Shown here in pieces: positions 7,965 to 16,547 of a stretch of DNA of 36,710 bases (position 1 is its first letter; each line of letters opens with the position of its first letter). Below the pieces are notes generated by a model that made no database searches, was not told the origin of the DNA, and saw only the letters and a program-made list of their open reading frames with translations. The translations under genes were made by a program, and so were the position numbers. Origin of the DNA: Sneathiella sp. (GTDB taxonomy: Bacteria; Pseudomonadota; Alphaproteobacteria; Sneathiellales; Sneathiellaceae); the NCBI GenBank assembly GCA_016764355.1, contig JAESSA010000011.1:1-36710 (forward strand), written 5' to 3'.

Positions 7965-8237
7965 ATGTCAACATGTTTTGAAAACTAGCTTAATTAGCGA
8001 CACATACTGGAATTTGATCAGGTATTCACCTTTAGAACAGGTGCCAATTTATCAGCGCTCTGCAAGGCAGCGGCTGACAAGACCAGAAAGGTTTGTCAGC
8101 CGGTAAGGCAAGAATTTTTGAAAGTTGAGCGTCTTTGTATTATCTTACATTTATTCAATTGCGTTACTCTCGTGCAGGTACATATCGCATAGGAATATGG
8201 TGTATAAGTACAAAGTTGTTGAAAATTGCAGTCATTA
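7965..8237. other. Non-coding gap with one strong hairpin
   Basis: I find no credible gene here. The ORF track's 8096-8281 frame overlaps the dsbA-like gene and has no family features. The gap holds a strong stem: CGGCTGACAA (8071-8080) pairs with TTGTCAGCCG (8093-8102), extended by ACC/GGT inside. There is no T-run immediately after it on either strand. A weaker CACCT...AGGTG stem lies at 8027-8043. The hairpin could end the dsbA transcript about 136 bases past its stop, or belong to an unannotated small RNA. Confidence 0.35.
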
Positions 8238-9014
8238 CTAGTTTGTAACAGAGCTCGTTTTTTTGCTTCGTGCTTCGGCAATCATCATTCTCATACGTTG
8301 TGCAGGAATAGCACCGGGCGCTAGTTGGCCGCCGATGATGAATGCAGGGGTTCCTGTAATTCCCAAAGTATTGGCAAGATTATAGGTTTTTCTGATGTTT
8401 ATTCTAATTTCGTCGGATTTCATGTCGACAGCAAGGCGGGCCGTATCAATACCAACTTGCGTTGCATATTCGTTAATGCGATCCATTGTGAGACCACCAC
8501 GCGCTTGCATCAGGACTTTGTGGAACGGCTCATATTTTCCTTGTAGTTGGGATGCCATGACAGCTTGTGCTGCTAAGACTGATTGTTCCCCCAGAATAGG
8601 AAATTCTTTAAGAACCAATCTGACATTCCCATCTTCTTCAACGGTTTTCATTAAATCTGGAAAAGATCGTTTACAATAACCGCACCGATAGTCAAAAAAT
8701 TCGACAATGGTTACATCGCCATTTGGATTTCCAGCGACATAGCTATATCCATCTTCTTCGAGGTCTTTTTGAGCGGCTGACAAAGCTGATGCACTTTGGT
8801 TGGCTTTATTACGCTGTTCATTAGCTGTCAGGACTTCAATGGCCTCGCGAATAACCTGCGGATTCTGTAGAAGGTAAGCCCTTACCTTTTGACCAAACTC
8901 TCCTTCATCAGTTTTAGTGAAACCCAGATCTCGAGCCACATACAAACCGGCCATGCTAACGAGCGCTAAAATCAAAATGGTACTTAAAATACCGCGTAAA
9001 GTGACTTTTTTCAT
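8238..9014 (-). CDS. DsbA-family thiol:disulfide oxidoreductase
   Basis: A 258-residue periplasmic thioredoxin-fold protein. Residues about 6-27 are a signal anchor or signal peptide (LRGILSTILILALVSMAGLY). An N-terminal helical region (FGQKVRAYLLQNPQVIREAI) matches the extension seen in ScsC/BdbD-like DsbA relatives, which can drive oligomerisation. The thioredoxin domain starts near residue 98 (GDVTIVEFFDYRCGYCKRSF) with the redox pair Cys111-Gly-Tyr-Cys114, and has the cis-proline loop GTPAFIIGG near 224-232. It probably oxidises or isomerises disulfides in exported proteins. The start has GGAAAG upstream. It follows the M48 protease gene on the same strand; both act on envelope protein quality. 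Confidence 0.93.
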   Translation of the reverse strand: MKKVTLRGILSTILILALVSMAGLYVARDLGFTKTDEGEFGQKVRAYLLQNPQVIREAIEVLTANEQRNKANQSASALSAAQKDLEEDGYSYVAGNPNGDVTIVEFFDYRCGYCKRSFPDLMKTVEEDGNVRLVLKEFPILGEQSVLAAQAVMASQLQGKYEPFHKVLMQARGGLTMDRINEYATQVGIDTARLAVDMKSDEIRINIRKTYNLANTLGITGTPAFIIGGQLAPGAIPAQRMRMMIAEARSKKTSSVTN

Positions 9015-9094
9015 CTATTGGTCTTTCCAGAATCATAACATGGAAGGAGAATTTAAAGTGTTTGTTTAGTTTTTCAAAGCACAAGCTTGTGAAC

Positions 9095-10447
9095 CTAGTG
9101 ACGTTTTTTCAATAACCGGCTTGCAATGGTAATAATATCGTCCGCACGAAGGAAACCTGGCGAGCCCGCGCCCAAATTATCCTGGGCACGCTTAGCGTGA
9201 AAGATGGCCTTGTCCATTTTGCCGCGTAGAAGAAACCGTTCTGCTGTTGAGAGTGCAAGATTTCCAGTATCCCCAGCACGGCTATACGCTATTGCCAATT
9301 GATGCCACGTATTCGAATTGTTTGGATCATAGGCAATGCTTGACCGTAAAACCTTTATAGCTTTTTTATCGTCTTCCGGATTATCCGTGCTTAATAGGAC
9401 CGTCCCGTACAACGTTAGGATCAATGGCTCATATGGGGCATAGTCCGCCGCGATCTCCAAAGACGGAAGGGCCTCGAAAATTTCACCATTTTCATACAAA
9501 GCTTGCCCCTTTAGCTCATGAAAATAGGGATCTCGTGGAAATTCCGACAAAAGACTATCGATCTCTGATTTCGCTAGATCGAGCTTTGGGTAGCGGAAAT
9601 AAGCGATAGCACGGGCATAGCGGCCTTCTACTGTTTGGTCGGTGTCGGGGTATTTTTTTAACGTCTTGGCAAGGGTATGAGTAAACCCATATAATTTTCC
9701 CTGCAAACGTGCAAGGCGGGCAATATCTCGCGCTGATTCCTTTACATTTCTGTAGGCGGATTTATCCACCGTATTTTTTATGGCTGCGATCCGCTCATTG
9801 CTAATAGGGTGACTGCGCCAGTAGGGATCAACTTTGCCGTAATTAATTAAGTCTGATTGCCCAAGAATACCAAGGAACTCAAGCATTCCGAGTCCGGACA
9901 CACCTGCTTGTTCCAAATATTTCATGGCGGCTTGGTCCGCAGAGGATTCTTGTGCTCGGTTATATTTCAAAAAAGATTTTTGGGCAGCCCCGCTTGAACC
10001 CAAAATGATCGCCTGACCGGCTTGGCCGCCACCGGCGACAATAGCCGCGGCCCCTAGAATGTAACCGATGATGCTTTTCGTCGTCGCATTTTCAAGTGCT
10101 TTTTGAGTGCGGGCAAGGTGACCGCCTGCAATATGGCCTGTTTCATGAGCGATAACACCCTTCAACTGATCAGGATGCTCTACCCGTGCAAGTAAGCCCG
10201 TAAAGAAAAACATACGCTGACCGCCAGCGACAAAAGCATTCAAAGTCCTGTTATTCACAAGATGGATTGAAATATCATTCGCATTAAGCCCCGCTGCGGT
10301 AAATATGGGGGTTGCGTAGGACCTCAGGGTATGTTCAATTTCCGCATCACGAATGAAGGACAAGCCCGATCCTTTAGCATGGGCTAATTGGATGGACAGG
10401 GTTACATAAATAATGGCTGAAAAAGATATAATTATGCGTTTTATCAA
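9095..10447 (-). CDS. M48-family zinc metalloprotease with TPR region (BepA-like)
   Basis: A 450-residue exported protease. Residues 1-24 are a signal peptide (IIISFSAIIYVTLSIQLAHA). The M48 peptidase domain contains the zinc motif His101-Glu-Thr-Gly-His105 with GGH following, and the third ligand Glu167 in RAQESSADQ. A TPR-like helical C-terminal half runs from about residue 230 to the end (for example YFRYPKLDLAKSEIDSLLSE). This layout matches E. coli BepA/YfgC, a periplasmic protease-chaperone that checks assembly of LptD and other outer-membrane proteins. The start is a TTG at 10447; it is supported by the signal peptide and a GGGAACGG site, since no ATG lies near. It is divergent from the GGT-like lipoprotein gene. 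Confidence 0.92.
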   Translation of the reverse strand: MIKRIIISFSAIIYVTLSIQLAHAKGSGLSFIRDAEIEHTLRSYATPIFTAAGLNANDISIHLVNNRTLNAFVAGGQRMFFFTGLLARVEHPDQLKGVIAHETGHIAGGHLARTQKALENATTKSIIGYILGAAAIVAGGGQAGQAIILGSSGAAQKSFLKYNRAQESSADQAAMKYLEQAGVSGLGMLEFLGILGQSDLINYGKVDPYWRSHPISNERIAAIKNTVDKSAYRNVKESARDIARLARLQGKLYGFTHTLAKTLKKYPDTDQTVEGRYARAIAYFRYPKLDLAKSEIDSLLSEFPRDPYFHELKGQALYENGEIFEALPSLEIAADYAPYEPLILTLYGTVLLSTDNPEDDKKAIKVLRSSIAYDPNNSNTWHQLAIAYSRAGDTGNLALSTAERFLLRGKMDKAIFHAKRAQDNLGAGSPGFLRADDIITIASRLLKKRH

Positions 10448-10505
10448 GAATCCGTTCCCGTTGTTAGAATCTAAAGTTAAGAAGAGAAACCATTCCAGTC
10501 AATGG

Positions 10506-11951
10506 ATGAGAACAACATCTTTTATAATGGTTGGAAGTTTACTTCTTTTGGGTGCGTGTGAATCTTCTAAAACACAGCTTGGCGTCGTTGACAGTGTAAC
10601 CGGACCTTTAGGTGGCGCGGCCTCTGATGAGCCGAGGGCAACACTTGTAGCCCAAGATGTTTTGTCCGCTGGTGGCTCTGCCGCGGATGCCGCTACGGCG
10701 CTCTATTTTACATTGGCTGTTACCTATCCTATCGCAGGGTCACTTGGTGGGGGCGGTGAATGCATAGTCTATAACCGCGATAAAGGAGCCATTGAAAACC
10801 TGAAGTTTAATATTGGTACTCCAAAAGCTGGTGGCAATATTGGTGTTCCGGGCAATTTAAGGGGCTTTGCTGCTCTTCACGCACGGTATGGAAAAATGAC
10901 TTGGGCGGCGCTTCTTTCCCAAGCGGAACAATATGCCAATTTCGGTGAGAATATGTCTAGAGCCCAGCATATTGCGATGCTCAAAACCAGCTCATCAGTT
11001 TTTTTTGATAAAGATTTAGAAAAACTTTTTAAAAATTCAGATGGGTCATTCAAAGCTGAAGGAAGCAAATTACAACAAATTCGATTGGCGAGCGTCTTAA
11101 CTTCCCTTCGCTCAAACGGCGGTGCTTCTTTCTATGGTGGGAGTTTGGCAAAGACATTCGTGGCCGACGCAAACGCTGCGGGTGGAAAGCTCACAACTCT
11201 TGATCTGCAAGGATATAAACCAAGTTGGAGTAAAGCGCTGATATTTAATACAGACACCAATTCAGTTGGGGTTTCTAATAGTGAATATGGTAGGCTTTTT
11301 CGTGACTATTGGGTGTCAATTTTTGATGGCAAAGGAGTTTTGGCAATTAATGGAGATGTAAGCATTGGTAAAGTCGTGAATGCTTCTGCCGTAGCTTTTC
11401 AGAAATATACATCCCATTCGGTTTTTGTGTCAGAAGCTTCAACGTCTTTTGTGACATCCGACAATGAAGGAAATGCAGTATCCTGCGTAGTTGGTTTGAA
11501 GAAGCCTTTCGGTGTCGGACAAATCGGTGATATTTCTGGGATCGTACTTGCTCCAAACCTGCCAAATTCCAAATCAGAATTTCCCACAACTCCTTTTCTG
11601 ATCGCAAATAAAAACACTAAAGATTTTTATTATGCGGGTTCCGCCACTGGCGGAGCTGCGGGGACTATGGGATCCATTTTTACTGTTTTACAAATATTCG
11701 CTGAAGATAAGACATTGGATGATGCAATCCGTGCGCCCAGAGCCTTTACAATGGGTCCGGGATTACCATTGCTTTATGAAAAAGGCGTACCCAAATCTGA
11801 GCTGAACGCTTTAAACAATGCTCATCCTGTGATGTTAGAGGTGGATAAACTTGGTGCTGTGAATGCAATTCATTGCTTCGACGGGAAATTGTTTAACTGT
11901 AAATCACAGTCAGATCCTCGCGGGTACGGATTGTCTATGATACAGGAATAG
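10506..11951 (+). CDS. Gamma-glutamyltransferase-like lipoprotein, divergent
   Basis: A 481-residue member of the gamma-glutamyltransferase Ntn-hydrolase family. The start at 10506 gives a lipoprotein signal (SFIMVGSLLLLGAC); the two earlier ATGs would overlap the divergent M48 gene. AGGSAADAATALYFTLAV and SLGGGGECIVYNRD match the large-subunit start. The nucleophile region ASTSFVTSDNEGNAVS aligns with the autoprocessing Thr of E. coli GGT (T391); here it is Thr313. TGGAAGTMGSIFTVLQ is the glycine-rich oxyanion segment and SDPRGYG the C-terminal motif. Unusual points: the region that supplies the substrate-binding Arg of the large subunit is shortened, and the residues matching N411, Q430 and D433 are not kept. 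Self-cleavage is plausible, but the substrate may not be glutathione. Confidence 0.85.
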   Translation: MRTTSFIMVGSLLLLGACESSKTQLGVVDSVTGPLGGAASDEPRATLVAQDVLSAGGSAADAATALYFTLAVTYPIAGSLGGGGECIVYNRDKGAIENLKFNIGTPKAGGNIGVPGNLRGFAALHARYGKMTWAALLSQAEQYANFGENMSRAQHIAMLKTSSSVFFDKDLEKLFKNSDGSFKAEGSKLQQIRLASVLTSLRSNGGASFYGGSLAKTFVADANAAGGKLTTLDLQGYKPSWSKALIFNTDTNSVGVSNSEYGRLFRDYWVSIFDGKGVLAINGDVSIGKVVNASAVAFQKYTSHSVFVSEASTSFVTSDNEGNAVSCVVGLKKPFGVGQIGDISGIVLAPNLPNSKSEFPTTPFLIANKNTKDFYYAGSATGGAAGTMGSIFTVLQIFAEDKTLDDAIRAPRAFTMGPGLPLLYEKGVPKSELNALNNAHPVMLEVDKLGAVNAIHCFDGKLFNCKSQSDPRGYGLSMIQE

Positions 11952-11992
11952 GCTAAACCCTGATCTTTAGAATTTGAGTATAAGGTGCGCAC

Positions 11993-13132
11993 GTGAAATA
12001 TGCCTCTCGTGGGGATGTAACCCCGTTTTTTGCTATGGAAGTTTTGAAGGCTGCGAATAAAAGGGAGGCTGAAGGAAAACCTGTATTCCATATGGAAGTT
12101 GGTCAACCGGCAACGTCAGCGCCAGCAGCCGTTAAGGAAGCGGCTGCAAAAGCACTTCGAGATGAGCAAATTGGTTATACTGATGCATTGGGTATTCAAC
12201 CCCTTCGAAAAGCCATCGCAGACCATTATGGGACTTTTTATGGGCTTGATGTTGATCCGTCGCGCGTCGTGGTCACCACAGGATCTTCCGCAGGATTTCT
12301 TTTGTCCTTTTTGAGTTTGTTCAATCCATATGAGCGGGTTGCGTTGGCAGAACCTGGATATCCTGCATACCGGAATATACTTAAATCTTTAGATGTTGAA
12401 CCCGTCGGCTTGCCCTGTGACGTCAGTACGAACTTCCAACCCAGCCCAGAATTGCTTGATGGAATTGATGGTCCGTTGCATGGGTTGCTTGTTGCAAGCC
12501 CGGCCAATCCGACCGGTACAATGCTGACACCTGATGAGTTGAAAGCCCTCATCGATTATAGTCGCACACGAAAAATGCACTTTATCTCTGATGAGATTTA
12601 CCATGGGCTTACCTATGAGACGAAGGCTGTGTCTGCGTTATCTTATTCCGATGAAACCGTGGTGATTAATTCATTTTCTAAGTATTTTTCTATGACCGGT
12701 TGGCGCTTAGGGTGGATGATCGTTCCTGAGAACTTGGTGAATACCATTGAGCGCGTCTCTCAAAGTCTTTTCATCTCTGCCCCGGCTCTTAGTCAATATG
12801 CCGCAGTGGCAGCCTTTGACTGCACAGATGAATTGGAGGGGTATATTGTCAATTATGAAAAGAACAGGAAAATTCTGCTCAAAGAATTACCGGCCATGGG
12901 TCTGGATAAGTTAGCAGCAGCCGACGGGGCTTTCTATATTTATGCAGACGTTAGCCATTTGACCAATGACAGCATGGGATTTTGTAAAAGAATGCTAGCA
13001 GAATGCGGTGTTGCAGCGACGCCGGGGCTTGATTTTGACCCTGTGCGCGGTCACAAATTTATACGTTTTTCTTTTGCTGGATCAACTGACGTAATCTTGG
13101 ACGCCGTTGCAGCTTTGAAAAAGTGGCTTTAG
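11993..13132 (+). CDS. Pyridoxal-phosphate aminotransferase, class I/II
   Basis: A 379-residue fold-type I aminotransferase. The N-terminus has FHMEVGQPATSAP, then GYTDALGIQPLRKAIADHY, the cofactor-binding VVTTGSSAGFLLSFL, ASPANPTGT, SDEIYHGLTY, and INSFSKYFSMTGWRLGW with the Schiff-base Lys230; the C-terminal HKFIRFSFA supplies the carboxylate-binding Arg. It resembles aspartate/aromatic or alanine-type transaminases, but the amino-acid specificity cannot be read. The start is a GTG at 11993 with AAGGTG seven bases upstream. It follows the GGT-like gene by 41 bases and ends at a strong bidirectional terminator. Confidence 0.92.
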   Translation: MKYASRGDVTPFFAMEVLKAANKREAEGKPVFHMEVGQPATSAPAAVKEAAAKALRDEQIGYTDALGIQPLRKAIADHYGTFYGLDVDPSRVVVTTGSSAGFLLSFLSLFNPYERVALAEPGYPAYRNILKSLDVEPVGLPCDVSTNFQPSPELLDGIDGPLHGLLVASPANPTGTMLTPDELKALIDYSRTRKMHFISDEIYHGLTYETKAVSALSYSDETVVINSFSKYFSMTGWRLGWMIVPENLVNTIERVSQSLFISAPALSQYAAVAAFDCTDELEGYIVNYEKNRKILLKELPAMGLDKLAAADGAFYIYADVSHLTNDSMGFCKRMLAECGVAATPGLDFDPVRGHKFIRFSFAGSTDVILDAVAALKKWL

Positions 13133-13166
13133 TCGGCCAATAATCTTCACGCACATATAATTAGAT

Positions 13167-13199
13167 GAAAAAAAGGGGCTCATTTGAGCCCCTTTTTTA
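13167..13199. terminator. Bidirectional rho-independent terminator
   Basis: GGGGCTC (13175-13181) pairs with GAGCCCC (13186-13192) around a four-base loop. Seven A's precede and six T's follow, so it works on both strands. It separates the convergent aminotransferase (+) and rne (-) genes; the rne stop codon abuts it. Confidence 0.93.
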
Positions 13200-15974
13200 T
13201 TAACCTTTTTTACGCCACCAGCCCTTTTTCGGAGGACCTTTTGGCTTTTCTTCCTGTGGCTTAGCAGCTTCAACCGGTGCGGCTGGCGCAACTGGTTCAG
13301 CTGGTGCTACCACTGGAGCCGGTGCTACCGGCGCCGGAGCGGCAGGTACCGGAGTGGCAGGAGAAGCCGGAGACTCAACTGAAGTGACTTCAGGCTTATC
13401 TTTTTTGACAGTTCTTCGTCTCGGTGCTTTTTTTACAGGAGCGGGTGTCGCTTCAGCATCGATAACAGTTTCTGCTACTTTCTCTTCCACAGTCTGCTCA
13501 GTAGATTTTTCAACCTTTTTACGGGGTGCCCTGCGTCGTCGGGGACGCACCTTTTCGGTTGAGGCTTCATCTGACGTGGCAGGTTCCGCATCACCCTCAG
13601 TTTTTACAGGCTCGTCGGACACAACTGCATCATCAGAAGCCGTAGTAACGGCTTTGTTTCTGGTACTTTGGCGTGTTCTGCGGCGGCGCACAGGCTTCGG
13701 TGCATCTTCAGTAGATTCCGCCGTTGGCGCTGTAACACCTTCAGTAGAGGAGGCAGTAACCGGCTGCTTTTCTTCATCACTAGTTGTAATTGGAATAACA
13801 ACAGCTTCCGAGCTATCAGTAGATGCGTCTTCGGATGTTGAAGGCGCTTCAGTCACCTGATCATCACCTGTCCGTGTTCTGCGGCGGCCACCCCGTTTAC
13901 CACGACGGCGTCTGCGAGGCTCATCTCCCTCTTCATCAGCTGAGGTCTGAGCAGCAGGAACTGCGTCAGTTTCAGCATCATCTGAGACTGAATTCTGCTC
14001 ACCAGATTCCGCTGTTTGACTACCTTCAGGTTGGTCGTCACGGCTTTTCCGACGACGGCGACGGCGGCGGCGTTTTGCAGAATTACTCTCTTTTTCCGCT
14101 TCTTCAGTGGAATCAGATGGGGCATCAGATGGGGCATCATCTGTCGCTTCATCTGTATCATCCATAACGCTGATTTTAGGTAAATTAGGCGTTGCTTGCG
14201 GTGCAGGCGTATCACTCGCTTTTCCACGTTCTCTCTCGATACTATGATCGTTCAAGTTTGTTGTTGGGTCCGCAAGAATGAAGATGGTCAATCCATAAAG
14301 ATTTTCCAGTTCCTGAATTACAGCACGCTTCTGGTTAAGAAGATATATAGCCACATCTGTATGAACTGTGACGGTGATTTTAGCGCTTCGTTCCCGAACG
14401 CCTTCTTCTTCCAAAGTACGAATGATCAACAGTGCAGTCGATTCAACTGAGCGCACAAATCCGGACCCGCCACATGTATGGCAAGTGTTCGTACTTGTTT
14501 CCAAGAATGAAGGACGCAACCGTTGACGAGACATTTCCATCAAGCCAAAGGGACTGATACGTCCAACTTGAATTCTTGCACGGTCGGATTTCAAGCAATC
14601 CTTCATGCGCCGTTCAACGGCCTTATTGTTCCGATGATCGTCCATATCGATAAAGTCGATAACAACTAGACCCGCTAAATCACGAAGTCTTAATTGGCGT
14701 GCAATTTCTTCAGCCGCTTCCAAATTGGTTTTGGTTGCAGTATCTTCAATGCTCCGCTCTTTCGTTGCTTTTCCAGAGTTTACATCAATGGATACCAGCG
14801 CTTCTGTCGGGTTAATGACAATATAGCCGCCTGATTTCAAATGAACTTCAGGATTGTACATAGAGGCAAATTGCTGTTCCACCTGAAAACGGTGGAAGAG
14901 GGGAATGCGATCACGATAGGGTTGTACTTTCTTCGCGTGACTTGGCATCAATTTCCGCATGAAATCTTTGGCAACGCGATATCCGCCATCGCCTTCAATC
15001 AGGATTTCACTCACATCTTTATTATAAAGATCACGAATTGATCTTTTAATAAGATTTGCTTCTTCATAGACACAACTTGGTGCCATGGATTTGAGTGTCA
15101 GTCCCCTGATGTCATCCCACATACGCATGAGGAAATCGTAATCCCGGCGAATTTCAACCTTGGTTCTGTTCATCCCGGCAGTACGAATGATAACGCCTAC
15201 GCCTTCTGGAACATCCAAATCGGCGGCAATTGCTTTCAAACGTTTGCGATCTGCAGGGTTACTAATTTTCCGGCTAATCCCACCACCACGGCCAGTATTT
15301 GGCATAAGGACGCTGTAACGACCAGGCAAAGAGATATAAGTTGTCAGTGCCGCGCCTTTATTGCCGCGCTCTTCCTTAACAACCTGAATAAGCAGGATTT
15401 GTCGACGTTTGATGACTTCCTGAATTTTGTAATGGCGTTTGACATGTGATTTGTGGCCGGGTTCAGCCTCATCATCTCCGCCAAGATTTTCGACAGAATT
15501 GTCTTCGTTTTCACCAACAGTTTCCAAGCCACCAAGGGTATCATCAGCATCATCAACAACGCCTTCTTCATCTTCATTGGAAGGGGAAGAGGATTTTGAT
15601 GCGGCAGTATCTGACGCCTCAATATTTGCTGTTTTTGCTTCAGTTTCTGTTGCAGCAGCGTCTTCTTGTGCTTCAACTTGTTTTTCCGCAGCACTGTCTT
15701 CTTGCAGTATATCTTCACGATCAGACACTGGAACTTGATAATAGTCCGGGTGAATTTCAGAAAAGGGAAGGAAGCCATGGCGATTTCCGCCATATTCGAT
15801 GAATGCTGCCTGCAAAGAAGGTTCTACCCTTGTAATCTTTGCGAGGTAGATATTACCTTTTAACTGTTTTTTGGACGCCGTCTCATAATCAAATTCTTCA
15901 AGACGAGTACCTTTAACAATTACAACACGCGTCTCTTCTTCATGAGTCGCGTCGATTAACATACGCGTAGCCAT
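13200..15974 (-). CDS. rne: Ribonuclease E
   Basis: RNase E is the endonuclease that starts mRNA decay and processes rRNA and tRNA, and it is the scaffold of the degradosome. From ATG 15974 (GGAG seven bases upstream) the protein has 924 residues. The N-terminus MATRMLIDATHEEETRVVIV and S1 domain (about 37-200) are interrupted by an acidic, Ala/Glu/Asp-rich insert at about 86-178, a feature of alphaproteobacterial enzymes. The DNase I-like domain has the catalytic pair VSIDVNSG (Asp397) and VVIDFIDMDD (Asp440). The zinc link is CHTC (Cys498, Cys501). From about 600 on the tail is disordered, with Arg-rich RNA-binding tracts and a Pro/Ala-rich stretch, ending in PPKKGWWRKKG, a conserved alphaproteobacterial C-terminus. 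Many ORFs listed inside it on either strand are shadows of this biased tail. Confidence 0.97.
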   Translation of the reverse strand: MATRMLIDATHEEETRVVIVKGTRLEEFDYETASKKQLKGNIYLAKITRVEPSLQAAFIEYGGNRHGFLPFSEIHPDYYQVPVSDREDILQEDSAAEKQVEAQEDAAATETEAKTANIEASDTAASKSSSPSNEDEEGVVDDADDTLGGLETVGENEDNSVENLGGDDEAEPGHKSHVKRHYKIQEVIKRRQILLIQVVKEERGNKGAALTTYISLPGRYSVLMPNTGRGGGISRKISNPADRKRLKAIAADLDVPEGVGVIIRTAGMNRTKVEIRRDYDFLMRMWDDIRGLTLKSMAPSCVYEEANLIKRSIRDLYNKDVSEILIEGDGGYRVAKDFMRKLMPSHAKKVQPYRDRIPLFHRFQVEQQFASMYNPEVHLKSGGYIVINPTEALVSIDVNSGKATKERSIEDTATKTNLEAAEEIARQLRLRDLAGLVVIDFIDMDDHRNNKAVERRMKDCLKSDRARIQVGRISPFGLMEMSRQRLRPSFLETSTNTCHTCGGSGFVRSVESTALLIIRTLEEEGVRERSAKITVTVHTDVAIYLLNQKRAVIQELENLYGLTIFILADPTTNLNDHSIERERGKASDTPAPQATPNLPKISVMDDTDEATDDAPSDAPSDSTEEAEKESNSAKRRRRRRRRKSRDDQPEGSQTAESGEQNSVSDDAETDAVPAAQTSADEEGDEPRRRRRGKRGGRRRTRTGDDQVTEAPSTSEDASTDSSEAVVIPITTSDEEKQPVTASSTEGVTAPTAESTEDAPKPVRRRRTRQSTRNKAVTTASDDAVVSDEPVKTEGDAEPATSDEASTEKVRPRRRRAPRKKVEKSTEQTVEEKVAETVIDAEATPAPVKKAPRRRTVKKDKPEVTSVESPASPATPVPAAPAPVAPAPVVAPAEPVAPAAPVEAAKPQEEKPKGPPKKGWWRKKG

Positions 15975-16300
15975 ATATAAGCTCCGAAGCACCTTTTACG
16001 CCTCGTGAGAGAGGTGAAAAGATACCAAATTTTTAATGGAAGTCGTTGGCGCCGGCTCCTCCATAAAATGGAGGGAAAAACTTCCTGGTTTCATCCAGAG
16101 ATATCGTCGGCTGCCAATCCCGCCTGTACACATAAAATGGGGCGGAACGACTTCAGTTTCACAAAATATATCTGCATTGTCTTAAGCGCAGTTTTCAGAC
16201 GCTCCGGGGATTGAAAATCAATGCCTGCAAAAGCTGTCGAAAACGTCGCCGCCCCATTTAATGTTATTTTCGCATTTGGGGACTGACCACAGAAACTCAC
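15975..16300 (-). promoter_or_regulatory. Long structured leader of rne
   Basis: About 325 bases lie between the candidate rne promoter and the start codon with no gene. CCTCCAT-AAA-ATGGAGG at 16058-16074 is a tight hairpin. CATAAAATGGGGCGG at 16131-16145 is nearly complementary (one mismatch) to CCGCCCCATTTAATG at 16249-16263; the pairing continues with CGAC/GTCG past a two-base bulge, closing a loop of about 90 bases. The first two elements are also direct repeats (ATAAAATGG, then GGAA-type and ACTTC blocks). RNase E is autoregulated through its leader in E. coli; the same is inferred here. Confidence 0.5.
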
Positions 16301-16306
16301 ACAGTG

Positions 16307-16335
16307 ATAATAGTTACTTGTTCACAACATCACAA
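16307..16335 (-). promoter_or_regulatory. Candidate sigma-70 promoter for rne
   Basis: On the minus strand, TTGTGA (16335-16330) and TATTAT (16312-16307) are separated by exactly 17 bases. They match four and five of six consensus positions. Transcription would begin near 16300, giving the long leader described above. Confidence 0.4.
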
Positions 16336-16365
16336 ACGAATAATTGGTAATGGTTAAAATAAATG

Positions 16366-16382
16366 TCACATTTGAAATGTGA
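16366..16382. promoter_or_regulatory. Perfect palindrome in the rne-amiC divergent region
   Basis: TCACATTT-G-AAATGTGA is a 17-base palindrome with perfect eight-base arms around one base. It lies about 180 bases before the amiC start and just upstream of the rne promoter candidate, so it could bind a dimeric regulator that affects either gene. The flanks are AT-rich. The regulator is unknown. The rest of 16383-16547 shows no gene. Confidence 0.45.
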
Positions 16383-16547
16383 TTAATGATTATCTGATGT
16401 CATTAAGGTAGATTATTGATGTTCGTCATGCCATTTTGTCTGTTAAAGGGCTACAGTAATTGAATTTTAGCTCTATGGATAATAGGCAAATTTGGGTGTA
16501 AGGTCTTGATTTCGGGCCTCCCTGCGATGGAGATGTTAGTGGGATTA

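Noticed and set aside
8096-8281. Minus-strand 61-residue ORF after the dsbA-like gene
   Set aside because: It overlaps the end of the dsbA-like gene in another frame, has no good ribosome binding site and resembles no family.
9080-9091. Palindrome CACAAGCTTGTG near the end of the M48 gene
   Set aside because: It has no loop and no T-run and is a self-complementary 12-mer that may occur by chance; I would not call it an operator or a terminator.
13354-13860. Plus-strand 168-residue ORF rich in Ser, Thr, Val and Ala
   Set aside because: It is the antisense of the low-complexity tail of RNase E; composition follows from the Glu/Ala/Thr-rich repeats, and it has no ribosome binding site or family match.
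15439-15802. Plus-strand ORFs opposite the acidic insert of RNase E
   Set aside because: Two overlapping frames both stay open because of the skewed base composition of the Glu/Asp/Ala insert; neither has protein-like motifs.
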